Source: Rhizobium sophorae (lineage in GTDB: Bacteria > Pseudomonadota > Alphaproteobacteria > Rhizobiales > Rhizobiaceae). From it: 64,000 nucleotides of DNA. Positions 18,724 to 28,307 of the stretch are shown piece after piece (position 1 is the first letter of the stretch; every line of letters begins with the position of its first letter). The notes beneath the pieces were generated by a model. The model was not told the DNA's origin, made no database searches, and saw nothing but the letters and a program-made list of their open reading frames with translations. A program made the position numbers and the translations under genes. Where the stretch lies: positions 1 through 64,000 of the forward strand of contig NZ_JABFCN010000021.1 in the NCBI RefSeq assembly GCF_013087515.1. The letters run 5' to 3'.

Positions 18724-20296
18724 TTTGGGTTGCCTTCTGAATCGCGACCTGCAGACCGAGTTCGGTGCGGATCAGCGGAGATTGAGTTTCGTCGCCGGCA
18801 ATCGTGGCCCAGCTTTCGATTTCGTCGCGCTCGATTTCGCGCGCGAGACGTCCGTTGTTCATGACCAGGATGCGGTCGCTCGTTGCCAGAAGCTCGGCTG
18901 GTTCCGACGAGATGACGATGACGGACTTTCCGGAGGAGGCGACGCTCCGAATGAGTTCTACGATCTCGGCCTTTGAACCGATGTCTACGCCTGCTGTCGG
19001 TTCGTCGAGAATGACAACCGAAGGATCAATCGCTAGCCATTTGGCAATAACGATCTTCTGCTGGTTGCCGCCGGAAAGGTTCCTGACCTTGTTGTCAGCG
19101 GACGGCGTCTTGATCCTCAGTTGCTTGATGAGATCGGAGGTCAGTGTTCCCTCGCGTCGACGATCGATGAAGGGACCGCGGACGAGCTGACCGATCTGCG
19201 GCAGTCCAAGATTGTCGCCGACGCTGTGCTCGACAACCAGACCTTCCTCGTGGCGGCTCTCCGGAACAAGGACGATGCCTGCCTTGATCGCATCCGAAGG
19301 TGACTTGAACTCAACGGCAGTGTCGCCGAGTTCTACGGTTCCCGCAGTTTTCTTATCGACGCCGAAAAGAAGGCGGGCAAGCTCGCTCCGGCCAGCGCCC
19401 ATGAGGCCTGCTATTCCCACAATCTCGCCCTTGTGGACGTCGAAGCTGACATCGCTGGGTTTTCCCGAAGGGCCCGAAAGGCCACGTACGCTCAGCGCGG
19501 GTTTGCCGCTGCGATCAATGGCGCGCGCCTGGTATTGGAAGCCGGTGACACGCTTGCCGACCATGTGCTGCACGATCGAGTCGAGCGTGAATTCGGATGT
19601 CTTCCCGGAGGTCACGTTCTGACCGTCGCGGAGAATTGTAATCTCGTCGGCGATCGTCATGATCTCGGTCATGCGATGGGAAACGTAGATCACGGCTGTT
19701 CCCGCCGCAGTGAGCTTCTTCAACATGCCGAACAGAGTGTCGGCTTCCTGTGCGCTCAGCGACGAGGTTGGTTCGTCAAGGATAAGGATCCTGGCGTCTT
19801 GGTGGATGGCCTTGGCGATCTCGGTCAGCTGGGCCTGGCCGGGGCTGAGTTCAAAAACAGGCGTCCTCGGATCAACCCTGAGGTTGAGCTGGCCGATGAT
19901 CTCGGCTGCCTGTGCGATTTCCCTGCGTTCGTCGACCAAGATCGACAGGCGGCGGGGCTCCCGGTTCAGGAAAATGTTCTGGGCGACCGAGAGGGTGGGG
20001 ATCAGGCTGAGGTCCTGGAAGATCATCTCAATGCCGAGCCTGCGGGAATTCTCCGGAGAGCTGGACGACATGTGCTCGCCAAAAACCTCGATGGATCCCT
20101 CCGTGGGTGTGACCACGCCCTGCAGGATCTTCAACAGCGTAGACTTGCCGGCGCCATTTTCGCCGACCAGCGCATGGATTGTCCCGGGTTGGATCGTCAG
20201 GCTGACACCGCGCAATGCGTGCACGCCGCCAAACGATTTCCTCACGTTGCTCATCCTGACGGCGGCGAGGGTTTCGGTGACTGCTTGAGTGTTCAT
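18713..20296 (-). CDS. Ribose-type ABC transporter ATP-binding protein
   Basis: A two-domain ATPase of 527 residues. The first domain has GENGAGKSTLLK, LSPGQAQL and LILDEPTSSL. The second has the degenerate Walker A GLMGAGRSEL, a canonical LSGGNQQK and VVILDEPTAGVD. The degenerate second Walker A is normal for this family. The ATG at 20296 was chosen because the protein start MNTQAVTET fits the family; a GTG at 20320 is possible. It is separated from the binding-protein gene by a perfect hairpin. Confidence 0.92.
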   Translation of the reverse strand: MNTQAVTETLAAVRMSNVRKSFGGVHALRGVSLTIQPGTIHALVGENGAGKSTLLKILQGVVTPTEGSIEVFGEHMSSSSPENSRRLGIEMIFQDLSLIPTLSVAQNIFLNREPRRLSILVDERREIAQAAEIIGQLNLRVDPRTPVFELSPGQAQLTEIAKAIHQDARILILDEPTSSLSAQEADTLFGMLKKLTAAGTAVIYVSHRMTEIMTIADEITILRDGQNVTSGKTSEFTLDSIVQHMVGKRVTGFQYQARAIDRSGKPALSVRGLSGPSGKPSDVSFDVHKGEIVGIAGLMGAGRSELARLLFGVDKKTAGTVELGDTAVEFKSPSDAIKAGIVLVPESRHEEGLVVEHSVGDNLGLPQIGQLVRGPFIDRRREGTLTSDLIKQLRIKTPSADNKVRNLSGGNQQKIVIAKWLAIDPSVVILDEPTAGVDIGSKAEIVELIRSVASSGKSVIVISSEPAELLATSDRILVMNNGRLAREIERDEIESWATIAGDETQSPLIRTELGLQVAIQKATQNVH

Positions 20297-20321
20297 GGTC
20301 GTTGTCCGCCGCTGGGGCACG

Positions 20322-20343
20322 GGGAGCGGTCGGAGCCGCTCCC
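20322..20343 (-). terminator. GC hairpin between binding-protein and ATPase genes
   Basis: GGGAGCGG (20322-20329) and CCGCTCCC (20336-20343) form a perfect 8-bp stem with a 6-nt loop, 8 bp downstream of the binding-protein stop. There is no T tract. Such hairpins usually protect the abundant binding-protein mRNA from 3' decay or cause partial termination. Confidence 0.7.
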
Positions 20344-20351
20344 GCGCACCG

Positions 20352-21482
20352 TTAGTTCATTGCGTCGGTGAGAATCTTCGGTGCCTGGTCGCCGTTCGAC
20401 TGCGGCCACGCCTCGATCAGGTTATCGCGGGTCACCGCAAGGGCCGGGAGCACGACGTAGGGAGGTGCGTCCTTTCCGAGAAGGGCGTATCCGGCAAGGA
20501 TGCCCTCGGCATAACCGGCGCCGTACGGACGCTGGGATCCGGTTCCCTTGACGTAACCCTTCTTAGCCATGTCGATCGAGATGTTGACGCCAAGGTCGCA
20601 AGTGGTGATGACGAGGCTCTTGGACGCGCCCGCTGCGCGCGCCGCTGACAGGACGCCTTCTGTTGGCACGTCCCACACGGCCCAGATGCCATTGAGGTTG
20701 GGGTGGGCCGTCAGCATTGCGGAGGCGACGCGCTCGGATTCGCTTGAGAAATCAGGGCCTCCGACACCGGTCTCCTGGACGACCTTAATATCCGGATAAT
20801 CCTTGATCGCTTCCTCGAAGCCGACCACGCGTTCTTTGGTGGCAAAAAGGTCGGACGCATGCGGGATGAGACCAATTTCGCCCTTGCCGTCGAGCGCCTT
20901 GGCCATGAGCAGTGCGGCGACCTTTCCCATCCCGCGGTTGTCGGAAGAGACGAGGCTCACATAGTCTTTGCCAGCCTTCATCCCGGCGCCGGTCTGGTCA
21001 AGGAAGATGATCTTAATGCCAGCGGCAGCAGCTTTCTTGTATGCTGCGGCCGTGGCTGACTGCTCGGCGGGAACGGTAATCATGACGTCAGGTTTGAGCG
21101 CCATGACGCTTTCGATGTCTGAAACTTGCTGCTCCGCGCGATATCCAGCATCAGTCGTCGCAACGATTTCGACGCCGAGCTCTTCCAGGGCCTTCTTTTG
21201 CCCGGCCATCTGGGCCTTGGCCCAGTCAGACGCCGTGTAGTGCATCACAATGGCCGCTTTGGCATGCTTCGCCTTGATCTTTTCGATCTCTTCGGCGGAT
21301 AGCTTCAGGTCGCTCGCGAGGGTCGCTTTTTCGCCGTTGGGCCCGCTTGCCGGGTGACTTTCAATATCCTTGATCTGTTTATCGATATCGACCGCGAAGG
21401 CGCTCGGCGCATAGGCAGCGCTACCGCCGAGGGCAGTGGCAAGGGCGATCATCTGTAAGGACTTGCGCATCGTCAAAGGCAT
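20352..21482 (-). CDS. Sugar ABC transporter substrate-binding protein (ribose-binding type)
   Basis: A periplasmic binding protein of 376 residues. A signal peptide is evident (MRKSLQMIALATALGGSAAY... ending near SAFA), and the mature part has the ribose-binding type I fold (KAAIVMHYTASDWAKAQ, PAEQSATAAAYKKAAAAGI). The ribosome site GGGAGG lies 9 nt before the ATG at 21482. It is the first gene of the leftward operon, so the operon is built around import of one substrate. The ligand cannot be told from sequence. Confidence 0.9.
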   Translation of the reverse strand: MPLTMRKSLQMIALATALGGSAAYAPSAFAVDIDKQIKDIESHPASGPNGEKATLASDLKLSAEEIEKIKAKHAKAAIVMHYTASDWAKAQMAGQKKALEELGVEIVATTDAGYRAEQQVSDIESVMALKPDVMITVPAEQSATAAAYKKAAAAGIKIIFLDQTGAGMKAGKDYVSLVSSDNRGMGKVAALLMAKALDGKGEIGLIPHASDLFATKERVVGFEEAIKDYPDIKVVQETGVGGPDFSSESERVASAMLTAHPNLNGIWAVWDVPTEGVLSAARAAGASKSLVITTCDLGVNISIDMAKKGYVKGTGSQRPYGAGYAEGILAGYALLGKDAPPYVVLPALAVTRDNLIEAWPQSNGDQAPKILTDAMN

Positions 21483-21517
21483 TTCGGTTCCTCCCTTTAA
21501 GGCCTATTGAGTTCAAT

Positions 21518-21529
21518 AACGTATACGTT
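21518..21529 (-). promoter_or_regulatory. Palindromic GntR-type operator upstream of the leftward operon
   Basis: AACGTATACGTT is a perfect 12-bp palindrome 36 bp upstream of the binding-protein start. Its GTATAC core matches the GT-N-TA-N-AC pattern common to GntR/FadR operators. The GntR regulator encoded in the same operon at 16117 is the natural candidate to bind it; this is inference. Confidence 0.65.
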
Positions 21530-21777
21530 AATGCATTTGTAAAAGCTGTCAACTGAAGAAATGTCGGGAAACATCGGCGAGCCGCATCGAGCATTCCGCA
21601 TTTGGAATGGTTTCAACCACCCGTGAGTGCCCAACGCGGTAGTCATCACGGTGGTCGTCTTGTCCGTTTGCCACCAAACGGATCGAGGCAGACCGCCCCC
21701 GTGAAAGCGACCCGGGACGATCCTTCCGGCTCCCGATGGACGCGGTAGCCAAATAAAAGCTATTGCGCAAATACAGA

Positions 21778-21798
21778 GGTATAAGGTATGAGGTATGA
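21778..21798 (+). promoter_or_regulatory. Three tandem GGTATRA heptamers upstream of transketolase
   Basis: GGTATAA (21778-21784), GGTATGA (21785-21791) and GGTATGA (21792-21798) are adjacent with no spacer. The same heptamer occurs at 28241, 29125, 31559 and 39714. The block lies 140 bp upstream of the transketolase start in the divergent intergenic region. Probably bound by the GntR protein encoded at 27506-28207. Confidence 0.75.
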
Positions 21799-21938
21799 TG
21801 TCGATGGGCAGACTCTTCGCAGTCGCAGCGGAATGTGATATTGTTATGTTTATCGTGTGTATTGCGTTATTTTGTGTTCTGATATTGTGATGTCCAGAAA
21901 AATGCGCCACATTGGTCGCGGTTTATGGGGAGGAAGAA

Positions 21939-23933
21939 TTGACAGCAGCAGTTTCGATCCGCGATCTCGCGAACGCTATCCGTGTCCTGTCGATCGACGC
22001 GGTTGAGGCCGCAAAGTCCGGGCACCCCGGAATGCCCATGGGCATGGCTGATGCGGCGGCGGTGCTGTTCGGCCGGCACCTCAAGTTCGATTCAAGCGAA
22101 CCTGGCTGGCCGGACCGCGATCGTTTCGTCCTGTCGAACGGCCATGGCTCGATGCTGCTCTACAGCCTTCTGCACCTCACCGGGTACAAAGACATGACCA
22201 TTGAGCAGGTTCGCAACTTCCGCCAATGGGGCTCCAAAACGCCAGGTCATCCCGAATATGGGCACACCGCTGGCGTCGAGACGACCACCGGGCCGCTCGG
22301 ACAGGGGATCGCGTCGGCTGTCGGAATGGCTATTGCGGAGCGGCGCCTATCAACCGAATTTGGCGCAGCGCTTGTCGATCACCGGACGTACGTTTTCTGT
22401 GGAGATGGGTGTCTCATGGAAGGTGTTGGTCAGGAAGCTGCTTCGCTGGCCGGCCACCTGCAGCTCGGCAAGTTGATCGTCCTTTACGACGACAACTCCA
22501 TCACCATCGACGGCTCGACCGCAATCGCGTTTTCAGAAGATGTGCTCGCGAGGTTCGACGCGTACGGATGGCACACGCAGCGCGTTGACGGTCATGATCC
22601 GGATGCGATCGACGCGGCGATCTCGCAGGCGAAGGCGGAAGCATCCAGACCATCCCTCATAGCCCTGAAAACCATCATTGGATACGGCTCTCCGTCAAGG
22701 GCAGGAACAAGCTCCGTACATGGTGCACCGCTCGGCGCCAGCGAAGCCGCCGCGACGAAGGCAGTCTATGGCTGGACGGCGGACACTTTCGAGATTCCTG
22801 CTCCAATCCTCAAAACTTGGCGCGAAGTCGGCGCGAAGGGCGCCAAGGCGCGCAAGGACTGGCAAGCGCGGCTCGAAGCAGCGGGCGCAGATGTCAGAAG
22901 TGAGTTTGAACGCCGCACCGCCGGCTCATTGCCAGCGCGATATGAGGAAGCGGTCAACGCCGCCAAGGCAAAGCTGCTCGACAAGCCGCAATCAGTGGCA
23001 ACGCGTAAGGCAAGCCAGATCGCACTGGAAGCGCTGACGGAGCTGCTTCCGGAAATGATCGGCGGGTCCGCTGACCTCACCCACTCAAACTTGACCCGGG
23101 TTCCGGCCGTCGACAGCGATTTCACCGCCGCTGCAAGCGGGCGGTATGTCAGCTATGGCGTTAGAGAGTTTGCCATGGCCGCCGCGATGAACGGTATGGC
23201 GGCTCACGGCGGCGTCATACCCTATGGTGGCACGTTCCTCGTCTTCTCGGATTATTGCCGCAATGCCATTCGTGTGGCGGCTCTGATGGGCGTCCGCTCT
23301 ATCTTCGTGATGACGCATGACTCGATCGGTCTTGGCGAAGACGGTCCGACGCACCAGCCGGTCGAGCATCTTGCCAGCCTCAGGGCAATGCCGAACTTGC
23401 ATGTATTCCGGCCCGCCGACACCATCGAGACGCTGGAATGCTGGGATCTTGCAATAACCAGCAAGAACACGCCGTCGGTTTTGGCGCTCTCGCGGCAGAA
23501 TGTCCCGCAACTGCGCGCCCAGCGTGACGGCATCAATCGCTGCGCACGGGGAGCCTATGTGCTGCGGGAAGCGAGCAGCGAACGTGCCGTCACAATCATC
23601 GCCACTGGAACGGAAGTCGCGCTTGCGATCCAGGCTGCCGACGAGCTTGAGGCGAGAAACGTTCCCGCCGCTGTCGTCTCGATGCCGAGCTGGGATCTCT
23701 TCGAAAAGCAGCCCAAGGATTACCGCAGCTCGGTCCTCGGCAACGCGCCGCGCATTGCCGTGGAAGCGCTCTCGAAGTTCGGCTGGACTAGGTATGTCGA
23801 CAGCGAAGACGACGTGATCGGGATGTCCGGCTTCGGAGCGTCTGCGCCGGCCGAGACGCTGTACGAGCAATTTGGGATCACGCGTGACGCAATCGTCACG
23901 CGCGCCCTAGCAAGGATAAGGGGCAAGCAATGA
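21939..23933 (+). CDS. tkt: Transketolase
   Basis: Thiamine-diphosphate enzyme that moves two-carbon units between sugar phosphates. It has 664 residues, the full single-chain length. N-terminal [12 protein letters not shown], the cofactor motif GDGCLMEG (GDG at 155-157) through DDNSITIDG, and the central transketolase motif region [19 protein letters not shown] are present. I chose the TTG at 21939, which has GGGGAGGAAGAA directly upstream; a TTG at 21912 is a weaker alternative. It heads a five-gene operon with bisphosphatase, aldolase and two isomerases; the stop overlaps the next start. The tandem heptamer operator lies upstream. Confidence 0.93.
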   Translation: MTAAVSIRDLANAIRVLSIDAVEAAKSGHPGMPMGMADAAAVLFGRHLKFDSSEPGWPDRDRFVLSNGHGSMLLYSLLHLTGYKDMTIEQVRNFRQWGSKTPGHPEYGHTAGVETTTGPLGQGIASAVGMAIAERRLSTEFGAALVDHRTYVFCGDGCLMEGVGQEAASLAGHLQLGKLIVLYDDNSITIDGSTAIAFSEDVLARFDAYGWHTQRVDGHDPDAIDAAISQAKAEASRPSLIALKTIIGYGSPSRAGTSSVHGAPLGASEAAATKAVYGWTADTFEIPAPILKTWREVGAKGAKARKDWQARLEAAGADVRSEFERRTAGSLPARYEEAVNAAKAKLLDKPQSVATRKASQIALEALTELLPEMIGGSADLTHSNLTRVPAVDSDFTAAASGRYVSYGVREFAMAAAMNGMAAHGGVIPYGGTFLVFSDYCRNAIRVAALMGVRSIFVMTHDSIGLGEDGPTHQPVEHLASLRAMPNLHVFRPADTIETLECWDLAITSKNTPSVLALSRQNVPQLRAQRDGINRCARGAYVLREASSERAVTIIATGTEVALAIQAADELEARNVPAAVVSMPSWDLFEKQPKDYRSSVLGNAPRIAVEALSKFGWTRYVDSEDDVIGMSGFGASAPAETLYEQFGITRDAIVTRALARIRGKQ

Positions 23934-24952
23934 GCGCGCCGGCGACACCCGGAAATGACGAAGCGGGCGTCCAGTATGGTTCTGTCGATGAGTACCTCTC
24001 GACCTGGGCTGGTGAAGATTTGTCCCGTCAGGGGGTGGCGGCTCTAATCAACGGTGTGTTGGATGCCGCCTGTCTTTTATCCGCACGCATCGCAGCCGGT
24101 TCCCTGGAGGGCGATCTGGCCCACCTTGTCGGATCAAATACCGACGGTGATGCGCAAAAGGCAATCGACATCGCGTCGCACGAGTTGTTCATCGAAATAC
24201 TCGCACGCGCAGGCGCTGCCAGGGTCCTGTCCGAGGAGGCCGACGCGCCAGTTATGCTCAATGGCCAGCATTTTGCGGTCGCAATCGACCCGATCGACGG
24301 TTCAGGCAATGTCGGGCTGGGCACGCCCGTCGGCACGATCTTCTCGATCATGCCTTTCTGCGAAGCTGAAGATCCCTTTTTAACCCCTGGAAAGCGCCAG
24401 GCCGCGGCCGGTTATGTCTCATTCGGCAACACCGTCGATTTGGGCTTTTCGGTCGGTGAGGGTGTGCTGCTGGCGACGATGCATCCCCAAACCGGCGAGT
24501 TCCTGATCGTCAAAAGGCAGGTTCTGATACCTTGCGACACGTCCGAGCTTGCATATAACGCTTCCAACCACCGTCACCTTCACCCTGCCATGAGCCTGTA
24601 TCTTCAGGATTGTCTGACCGGCAAGGAGGGAACGCGCGGCCGTGATTTCAACATGCGTTGGCTCGGATCGGCAGTCGGAGAGCTCCACCGGATCCTGATC
24701 AGGGGCGGTGTGTTCTTCTACGCCGGCGACAAGCGACCCGGCTTTGAAAATGGGCGCCTTCGACTGGTGTATGAAGCGAATCCGATCGCGTTCCTGATGG
24801 AGCAGGCCGGGGGGCGGGCCACCGACGGCACGACCGCCATCCTGGACAAGATCCCGACCTCTCACCATTGCCGCACGCCGCTGGTTTTCGGTTCGGCGAC
24901 GGAGGTCGACGTGATCGCAAGCTATCTCAATTCCAATCCAACCAGCGAGTAA
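23930..24952 (+). CDS. fbp: Class 1 fructose-1,6-bisphosphatase
   Basis: Hydrolyses fructose 1,6-bisphosphate (some homologues also sedoheptulose 1,7-bisphosphate) to the monophosphate. It has 340 residues, with the metal/substrate motif [10 protein letters not shown], the upstream LSEEAD acidic site, and [18 protein letters not shown] with [12 protein letters not shown] near the C-terminus, all typical of the class 1 enzyme. ATGA overlap couples it to transketolase. Its place next to transketolase and aldolase copies the order of Calvin-cycle cbb operons, but no phosphoribulokinase is present. Confidence 0.93.
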   Translation: MSAPATPGNDEAGVQYGSVDEYLSTWAGEDLSRQGVAALINGVLDAACLLSARIAAGSLEGDLAHLVGSNTDGDAQKAIDIASHELFIEILARAGAARVLSEEADAPVMLNGQHFAVAIDPIDGSGNVGLGTPVGTIFSIMPFCEAEDPFLTPGKRQAAAGYVSFGNTVDLGFSVGEGVLLATMHPQTGEFLIVKRQVLIPCDTSELAYNASNHRHLHPAMSLYLQDCLTGKEGTRGRDFNMRWLGSAVGELHRILIRGGVFFYAGDKRPGFENGRLRLVYEANPIAFLMEQAGGRATDGTTAILDKIPTSHHCRTPLVFGSATEVDVIASYLNSNPTSE

Positions 24953-24958
24953 CATGTC

Positions 24959-26008
24959 ATGGCCAGGATTACTCTCCGCCAGCTGCTGGATGATGCCGCC
25001 GAACACGGCTACGGCGTCCCGGCGTTCAACATTAACAACATGGAACAGGCGCTTGCCATCATGGAAGCGGCCGACGGAACGGATTCGCCTGTCATCCTCC
25101 AGGCGAGCCGTGGGGCGCGAGCCTATGTCAACGACATCATGCTCAAGCACATGATGGAGGCGGTGACGGAAATCTATCCGCATATCCCCGTTTGCGTCCA
25201 TCTTGACCACGGAAACGAACCGAGCACCTGCGTCACCGCGATCCAGCATGGTTTTACGTCCGTAATGATGGACGGATCGATCCTTGCTGACGGGAAAACC
25301 GCGGCGGATTGGGACTACAACGTCAAGGTCACGAGAAGCGTCAGCGACACGGCCCATTGGGCAGGGGTTTCGGTGGAAGGGGAGCTTGGCGTTCTGGGCT
25401 CGCTTGAGACCGGTGCGGGCGAGGCGGAAGACGGTCACGGCGTCGAAGGCAAGCTCGATCCGCATCAGCTTCTGACCGATCCGGAGGAGGCGGCGAAATT
25501 TGTCGCGGAGACCAAGGTGGATGCGCTTGCCGTCGCAATGGGCACCAGCCATGGCGCCTACAAGTTCTCACGCCGGCCGGACGGTGACGTGCTGGCAATG
25601 GATGTTATCGAGGCGATCCACCGGAAACTTCCGAATACCCATCTCGTCATGCACGGTTCGTCAAGCGTGCCGGAGGAGTTGCAGGAAATCTTCAATCGCT
25701 TCGGCGGGCGGATGAAGCCCACCTGGGGCGTGCCGCTCGAGGAAATCCTGCGCGGCATTCGGCATGGTGTGCGAAAGGTCAACATCGACACGGATTGCCG
25801 CATGGCAATGACCGGGCAGGTGCGCCGAGTGCTGTCCGAAGATCCGACAGAATTCGACCCTCGCAAATATTTGAAGCCCGCAATGACGGCGCTTTCGAAG
25901 CTTTGTCGCGAAAGATTCGAAGCTTTCGGAACGGCAGGGCGCGCAAGCTCTATCAACGTCGTGCCACTCGCGGAAATGGCGAAGCGGTATCGAGCCGGCT
26001 CGCTCTAG
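24959..26008 (+). CDS. fba: Class II fructose-bisphosphate aldolase (Calvin-cycle subtype)
   Basis: A zinc-dependent aldolase of 349 residues that joins dihydroxyacetone phosphate to an aldose phosphate. It has the zinc/substrate segments [11 protein letters not shown] and [11 protein letters not shown], then [11 protein letters not shown] and [12 protein letters not shown], which mark the CbbA-like subtype. This subtype may also use erythrose 4-phosphate to form sedoheptulose bisphosphate, which would suit a pathway delivering erythrose 4-phosphate. It starts 6 bp after the bisphosphatase stop. Confidence 0.93.
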   Translation: MARITLRQLLDDAAEHGYGVPAFNINNMEQALAIMEAADGTDSPVILQASRGARAYVNDIMLKHMMEAVTEIYPHIPVCVHLDHGNEPSTCVTAIQHGFTSVMMDGSILADGKTAADWDYNVKVTRSVSDTAHWAGVSVEGELGVLGSLETGAGEAEDGHGVEGKLDPHQLLTDPEEAAKFVAETKVDALAVAMGTSHGAYKFSRRPDGDVLAMDVIEAIHRKLPNTHLVMHGSSSVPEELQEIFNRFGGRMKPTWGVPLEEILRGIRHGVRKVNIDTDCRMAMTGQVRRVLSEDPTEFDPRKYLKPAMTALSKLCRERFEAFGTAGRASSINVVPLAEMAKRYRAGSL

Positions 26009-26050
26009 GTAGGTCACAGCAGTTCGAACGCAAACGTGGTGAAGCGGGAC

Positions 26051-26821
26051 ATGACCGAGAAGAAAACCCTCTGGATTGGCACCAGCTGGAAGATGAACAA
26101 GACGCTTGCCGATGCCGCGCAATTTGCGCACGGTCTCAGGGCCGCAGACATCACGTCCCATCCGCGCATCCAGCGCTTTGTCATCCCTCCTTTCACTGTT
26201 GTCCGGGAAGTGAAGACCACATTGGCGGGCACGTCGGTAAAGGTCGGCGCGCAGAACATGCACTGGGACGAGGAGGGCGCCTGGACGGGCGAGATTTCGG
26301 CCTTGATGCTTACAGACTGCAACCTCGACATCGTCGAGCTTGGTCACTCCGAGAGGCGTGAACATTTCGGTGAGACGGACGTGACGGTAGGACTGAAAGT
26401 CGAGGCGGCGGTTCGCCACGGCTTGATCCCGCTCATCTGCATAGGGGAGACACTTTCCGAACGCGAGGCCGGGCGAGCCCGCGACGTCCTCGAGCGCCAG
26501 GTTCGTGGCGCGTTGGGAAGCCTTTCTACCGACCAGAAGCACAAACCGATACTGCTTGCCTACGAGCCTGTTTGGGCCATTGGCGTCGATGGGATCCCCG
26601 CGACAGCGGACTACGCCGACGCCCGCCAGGCCGAGATCATCGCGTTCGCGGAAGCCGTGCTCGGCCGGCGCATTCCCTGCCTCTACGGCGGTTCGGTCAA
26701 CGCAGACAACTGCGAAGAGCTCATATCCTGCCCTCATGTCGATGGGCTGTTCATCGGCCGCTCGGCCTGGAAGATCGAGGGCTACCTCGACATCCTCGAA
26801 AAGTGCGCGGCCAAAATCTGA
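26051..26821 (+). CDS. eryH: Triose-phosphate-isomerase family, L-erythrulose-1-phosphate isomerase type
   Basis: A TIM-barrel isomerase of 256 residues. Catalytic Lys14 (TSWKMNKT), His99 (ELGHSERREHF) and Glu172 (AYEPVWAIG) are present, but the Asn that normally precedes Lys in glycolytic enzymes is Ser12. That TSWKMN version is how I remember rhizobial/Brucella EryH, which converts L-erythrulose 1-phosphate to D-erythrulose 4-phosphate. The direct downstream neighbour is EryI-like, as in erythritol loci, which supports the tetrulose role; triose phosphate isomerase is the alternative. The start at 26051 (ATG) has AAGCGGG upstream; a GTG at 26036 is possible. Confidence 0.82.
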   Translation: MTEKKTLWIGTSWKMNKTLADAAQFAHGLRAADITSHPRIQRFVIPPFTVVREVKTTLAGTSVKVGAQNMHWDEEGAWTGEISALMLTDCNLDIVELGHSERREHFGETDVTVGLKVEAAVRHGLIPLICIGETLSEREAGRARDVLERQVRGALGSLSTDQKHKPILLAYEPVWAIGVDGIPATADYADARQAEIIAFAEAVLGRRIPCLYGGSVNADNCEELISCPHVDGLFIGRSAWKIEGYLDILEKCAAKI

Positions 26822-26827
26822 GGAGTG

Positions 26828-27289
26828 ATGAAGATGAAAATTGCAGTAGCAGGCGACAGCGCGGGCGAGGGCCTCGCCAAGGTCCTCGCCGATTATCTCA
26901 AGGACCGTTTTGAGGTGTTCGAGGTCTCCCGGACGGACGCCGGTCTCGACGATTTCTATGCGAACCTCTCCGACAGGGTCGCCAACGGCGTGCTCGACGG
27001 CACCTATGACAAGGCCATCCTGGTGTGCGGCACCGGGATCGGCGTCTGCATTTCGGCAAACAAGGTGCCGGGTATTAGGGCAGCCCTCACACACGATACT
27101 TATTCCGCCGAGCGGGCGGCGTTGTCGAACAACGCCCAGATCATTACCATGGGCGCCCGCGTCATTGGATCGGAACTTGCGAAGACGATCGTCGACTCAT
27201 TCCTCGCCCAGAGGTTCGACGAGAACGGTCGCTCGGCCAGCAATGTTGCCGCCATCGACGAGGTCGATACGAAATACCACGCCCGCTAG
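26828..27289 (+). CDS. eryI: RpiB-family isomerase, D-erythrulose-4-phosphate isomerase type
   Basis: A RpiB/LacAB-type sugar phosphate isomerase of 153 residues. It has [17 protein letters not shown] at the N-terminus, the hallmark [13 protein letters not shown] with the catalytic Cys, and [15 protein letters not shown]. The [10 protein letters not shown] start fits EryI of erythritol catabolism (D-erythrulose 4-phosphate to D-erythrose 4-phosphate) rather than ribose-5-phosphate RpiB. It is last in the operon and is followed by a terminator hairpin. The start may be 26828 or 26834. No erythritol kinase or dehydrogenase genes (eryA, eryB, eryC) lie in the window, so its substrate must come from another reaction. 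Confidence 0.85.
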   Translation: MKMKIAVAGDSAGEGLAKVLADYLKDRFEVFEVSRTDAGLDDFYANLSDRVANGVLDGTYDKAILVCGTGIGVCISANKVPGIRAALTHDTYSAERAALSNNAQIITMGARVIGSELAKTIVDSFLAQRFDENGRSASNVAAIDEVDTKYHAR

Positions 27290-27321
27290 TTGGAAGGCTG
27301 GGCATGCATTGCTCGCGGTCG

Positions 27322-27350
27322 ATGCGCCAGGCGCAATCAGCCTGGCGCAT
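27322..27350 (+). terminator. Terminator hairpin after the isomerase operon
   Basis: ATGCGCCAGGC (27322-27332) and GCCTGGCGCAT (27340-27350) form a perfect 11-bp GC-rich stem with a 7-nt loop, followed by TATCGTTTTC. It lies 33 bp after the eryI-like stop and before the converging GntR gene. Confidence 0.75.
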
Positions 27351-27505
27351 TATCGTTTTCTGGCAATTTTCAGAACCCGGCGAATAGGCCGGGCGGCATA
27401 CGGTATCCGGGCTTCGCGTCCGCCTTCAGATGCCGCCGGTGATGATCGCAGTGCGACCTGCGGGAAATGTAAGATGCGCCACGCCTTGACGTGATGCCCT
27501 GGCTG

Positions 27506-28207
27506 TCATTTCAGCAGGGATGTGCGGAAGTGTTCCATGTTTTCCTCGACGCTCTCGCGGCTGAGGTCACCGGTCTTTCTGTCCCGGATCATCTGAAACA
27601 TGTGTTCGTGGAGATCGACTGCGCGCCATTTGCCACTGACCTCTAGCGATTTTTGCACCCAAGGCGCGACCATCGTCAGCACGAAGTCGGCGATCACGAC
27701 GATCAACGGGTTTCCGGCGGCTTTGTATATTGCTCGGTGGAAATCGAGATCGGCCTTGAGGAGATCTTCGATCGCGGAGTTCGCATCCTCCGACAGCCTT
27801 TTTAGTCGGTCGATGCACTCTCTCATCGTGGCGAGGTCTTCGTCCGTACGCCGCAGCGACGCGAGTTCTGAACAGTTGCGGTCGAAAATGTATCGCAGTT
27901 CCATCAGCATCTCAGGCGTCGAGCTCTGAAGATAGAGCTGAAACATCGCGAGCGGCATCGCCGGAAGGCCTTCGTCCTTACGGATGTAATTTCCAAAGCC
28001 ATGACGCGTCTCGACAAGACCCGAGACCGCGAGCGTTTTGATCGCCTCTCTGATTGGAGTGCGACTGATCCCGAGAAGCTGGGCCAGCTCTTTTTCATTG
28101 GGAAGTTTGTCACCAGGCCCGAGGTTGCCTTTGGCAATTTCGCCCGTAATGTAGTCGAGCGCTATGTCCAGCCGGCTTGGGATTTTCTTTGGGTCAACAG
28201 ACAGCAT
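27506..28207 (-). CDS. GntR-family regulator (FCD type), probable regulon repressor
   Basis: A regulator of 233 residues. The winged helix at about residues 10-80 contains KELAQLLGISRTPIREAIKTL and a wing HGFGNYIR. The FCD ligand domain follows, with the metal-site pattern DLDFHRAIYKAAGNP and a later His in VDLHEHMF. A 16-bp inverted repeat (GGTACGA-GG-TCATACC) lies 34 bp upstream of the start. The same heptamer marks four other promoters from 21.8 to 39.7 kb, which makes this gene the best candidate for the regulon's controller. The ligand is probably a pathway intermediate. Confidence 0.9.
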   Translation of the reverse strand: MLSVDPKKIPSRLDIALDYITGEIAKGNLGPGDKLPNEKELAQLLGISRTPIREAIKTLAVSGLVETRHGFGNYIRKDEGLPAMPLAMFQLYLQSSTPEMLMELRYIFDRNCSELASLRRTDEDLATMRECIDRLKRLSEDANSAIEDLLKADLDFHRAIYKAAGNPLIVVIADFVLTMVAPWVQKSLEVSGKWRAVDLHEHMFQMIRDRKTGDLSRESVEENMEHFRTSLLK

Positions 28208-28240
28208 TCCTGGTCACGCTCCAATCAGAAATCGAAAAGG

Positions 28241-28256
28241 TACGAGGTCATACCGC
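28241..28256 (-). promoter_or_regulatory. Operator upstream of the GntR gene (autoregulation)
   Basis: GGTACGA (28241-28247), a 2-bp spacer GG, and TCATACC (28250-28256) form a near-perfect inverted repeat. It matches the consensus GGTATRA-N2-TYATACC shared with the other sites in the regulon. Confidence 0.72.
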
Positions 28257-28307
28257 GTTTTCCCGCTTGCGACAAATGCCGAACGTCGAACTGGCCACCT
28301 CTCCAGG

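Noticed and set aside
24419..25552. Long minus-strand open frame (377 codons) opposite fbp and fba
   Set aside because: Antisense shadow of two clear enzymes; composition is unlike the real proteins of the window.
25661..27094. Long open frame on the minus strand (477 codons) opposite aldolase, TIM and RpiB-like genes
   Set aside because: It lies antisense to three well-supported genes in GC-rich DNA, has no ribosome site and no recognisable protein features.
26051..27289. Erythritol catabolism operon
   Set aside because: Only EryH/EryI-like isomerases are present; the erythritol kinase and dehydrogenases are missing, so another source of erythrulose phosphate is more likely.
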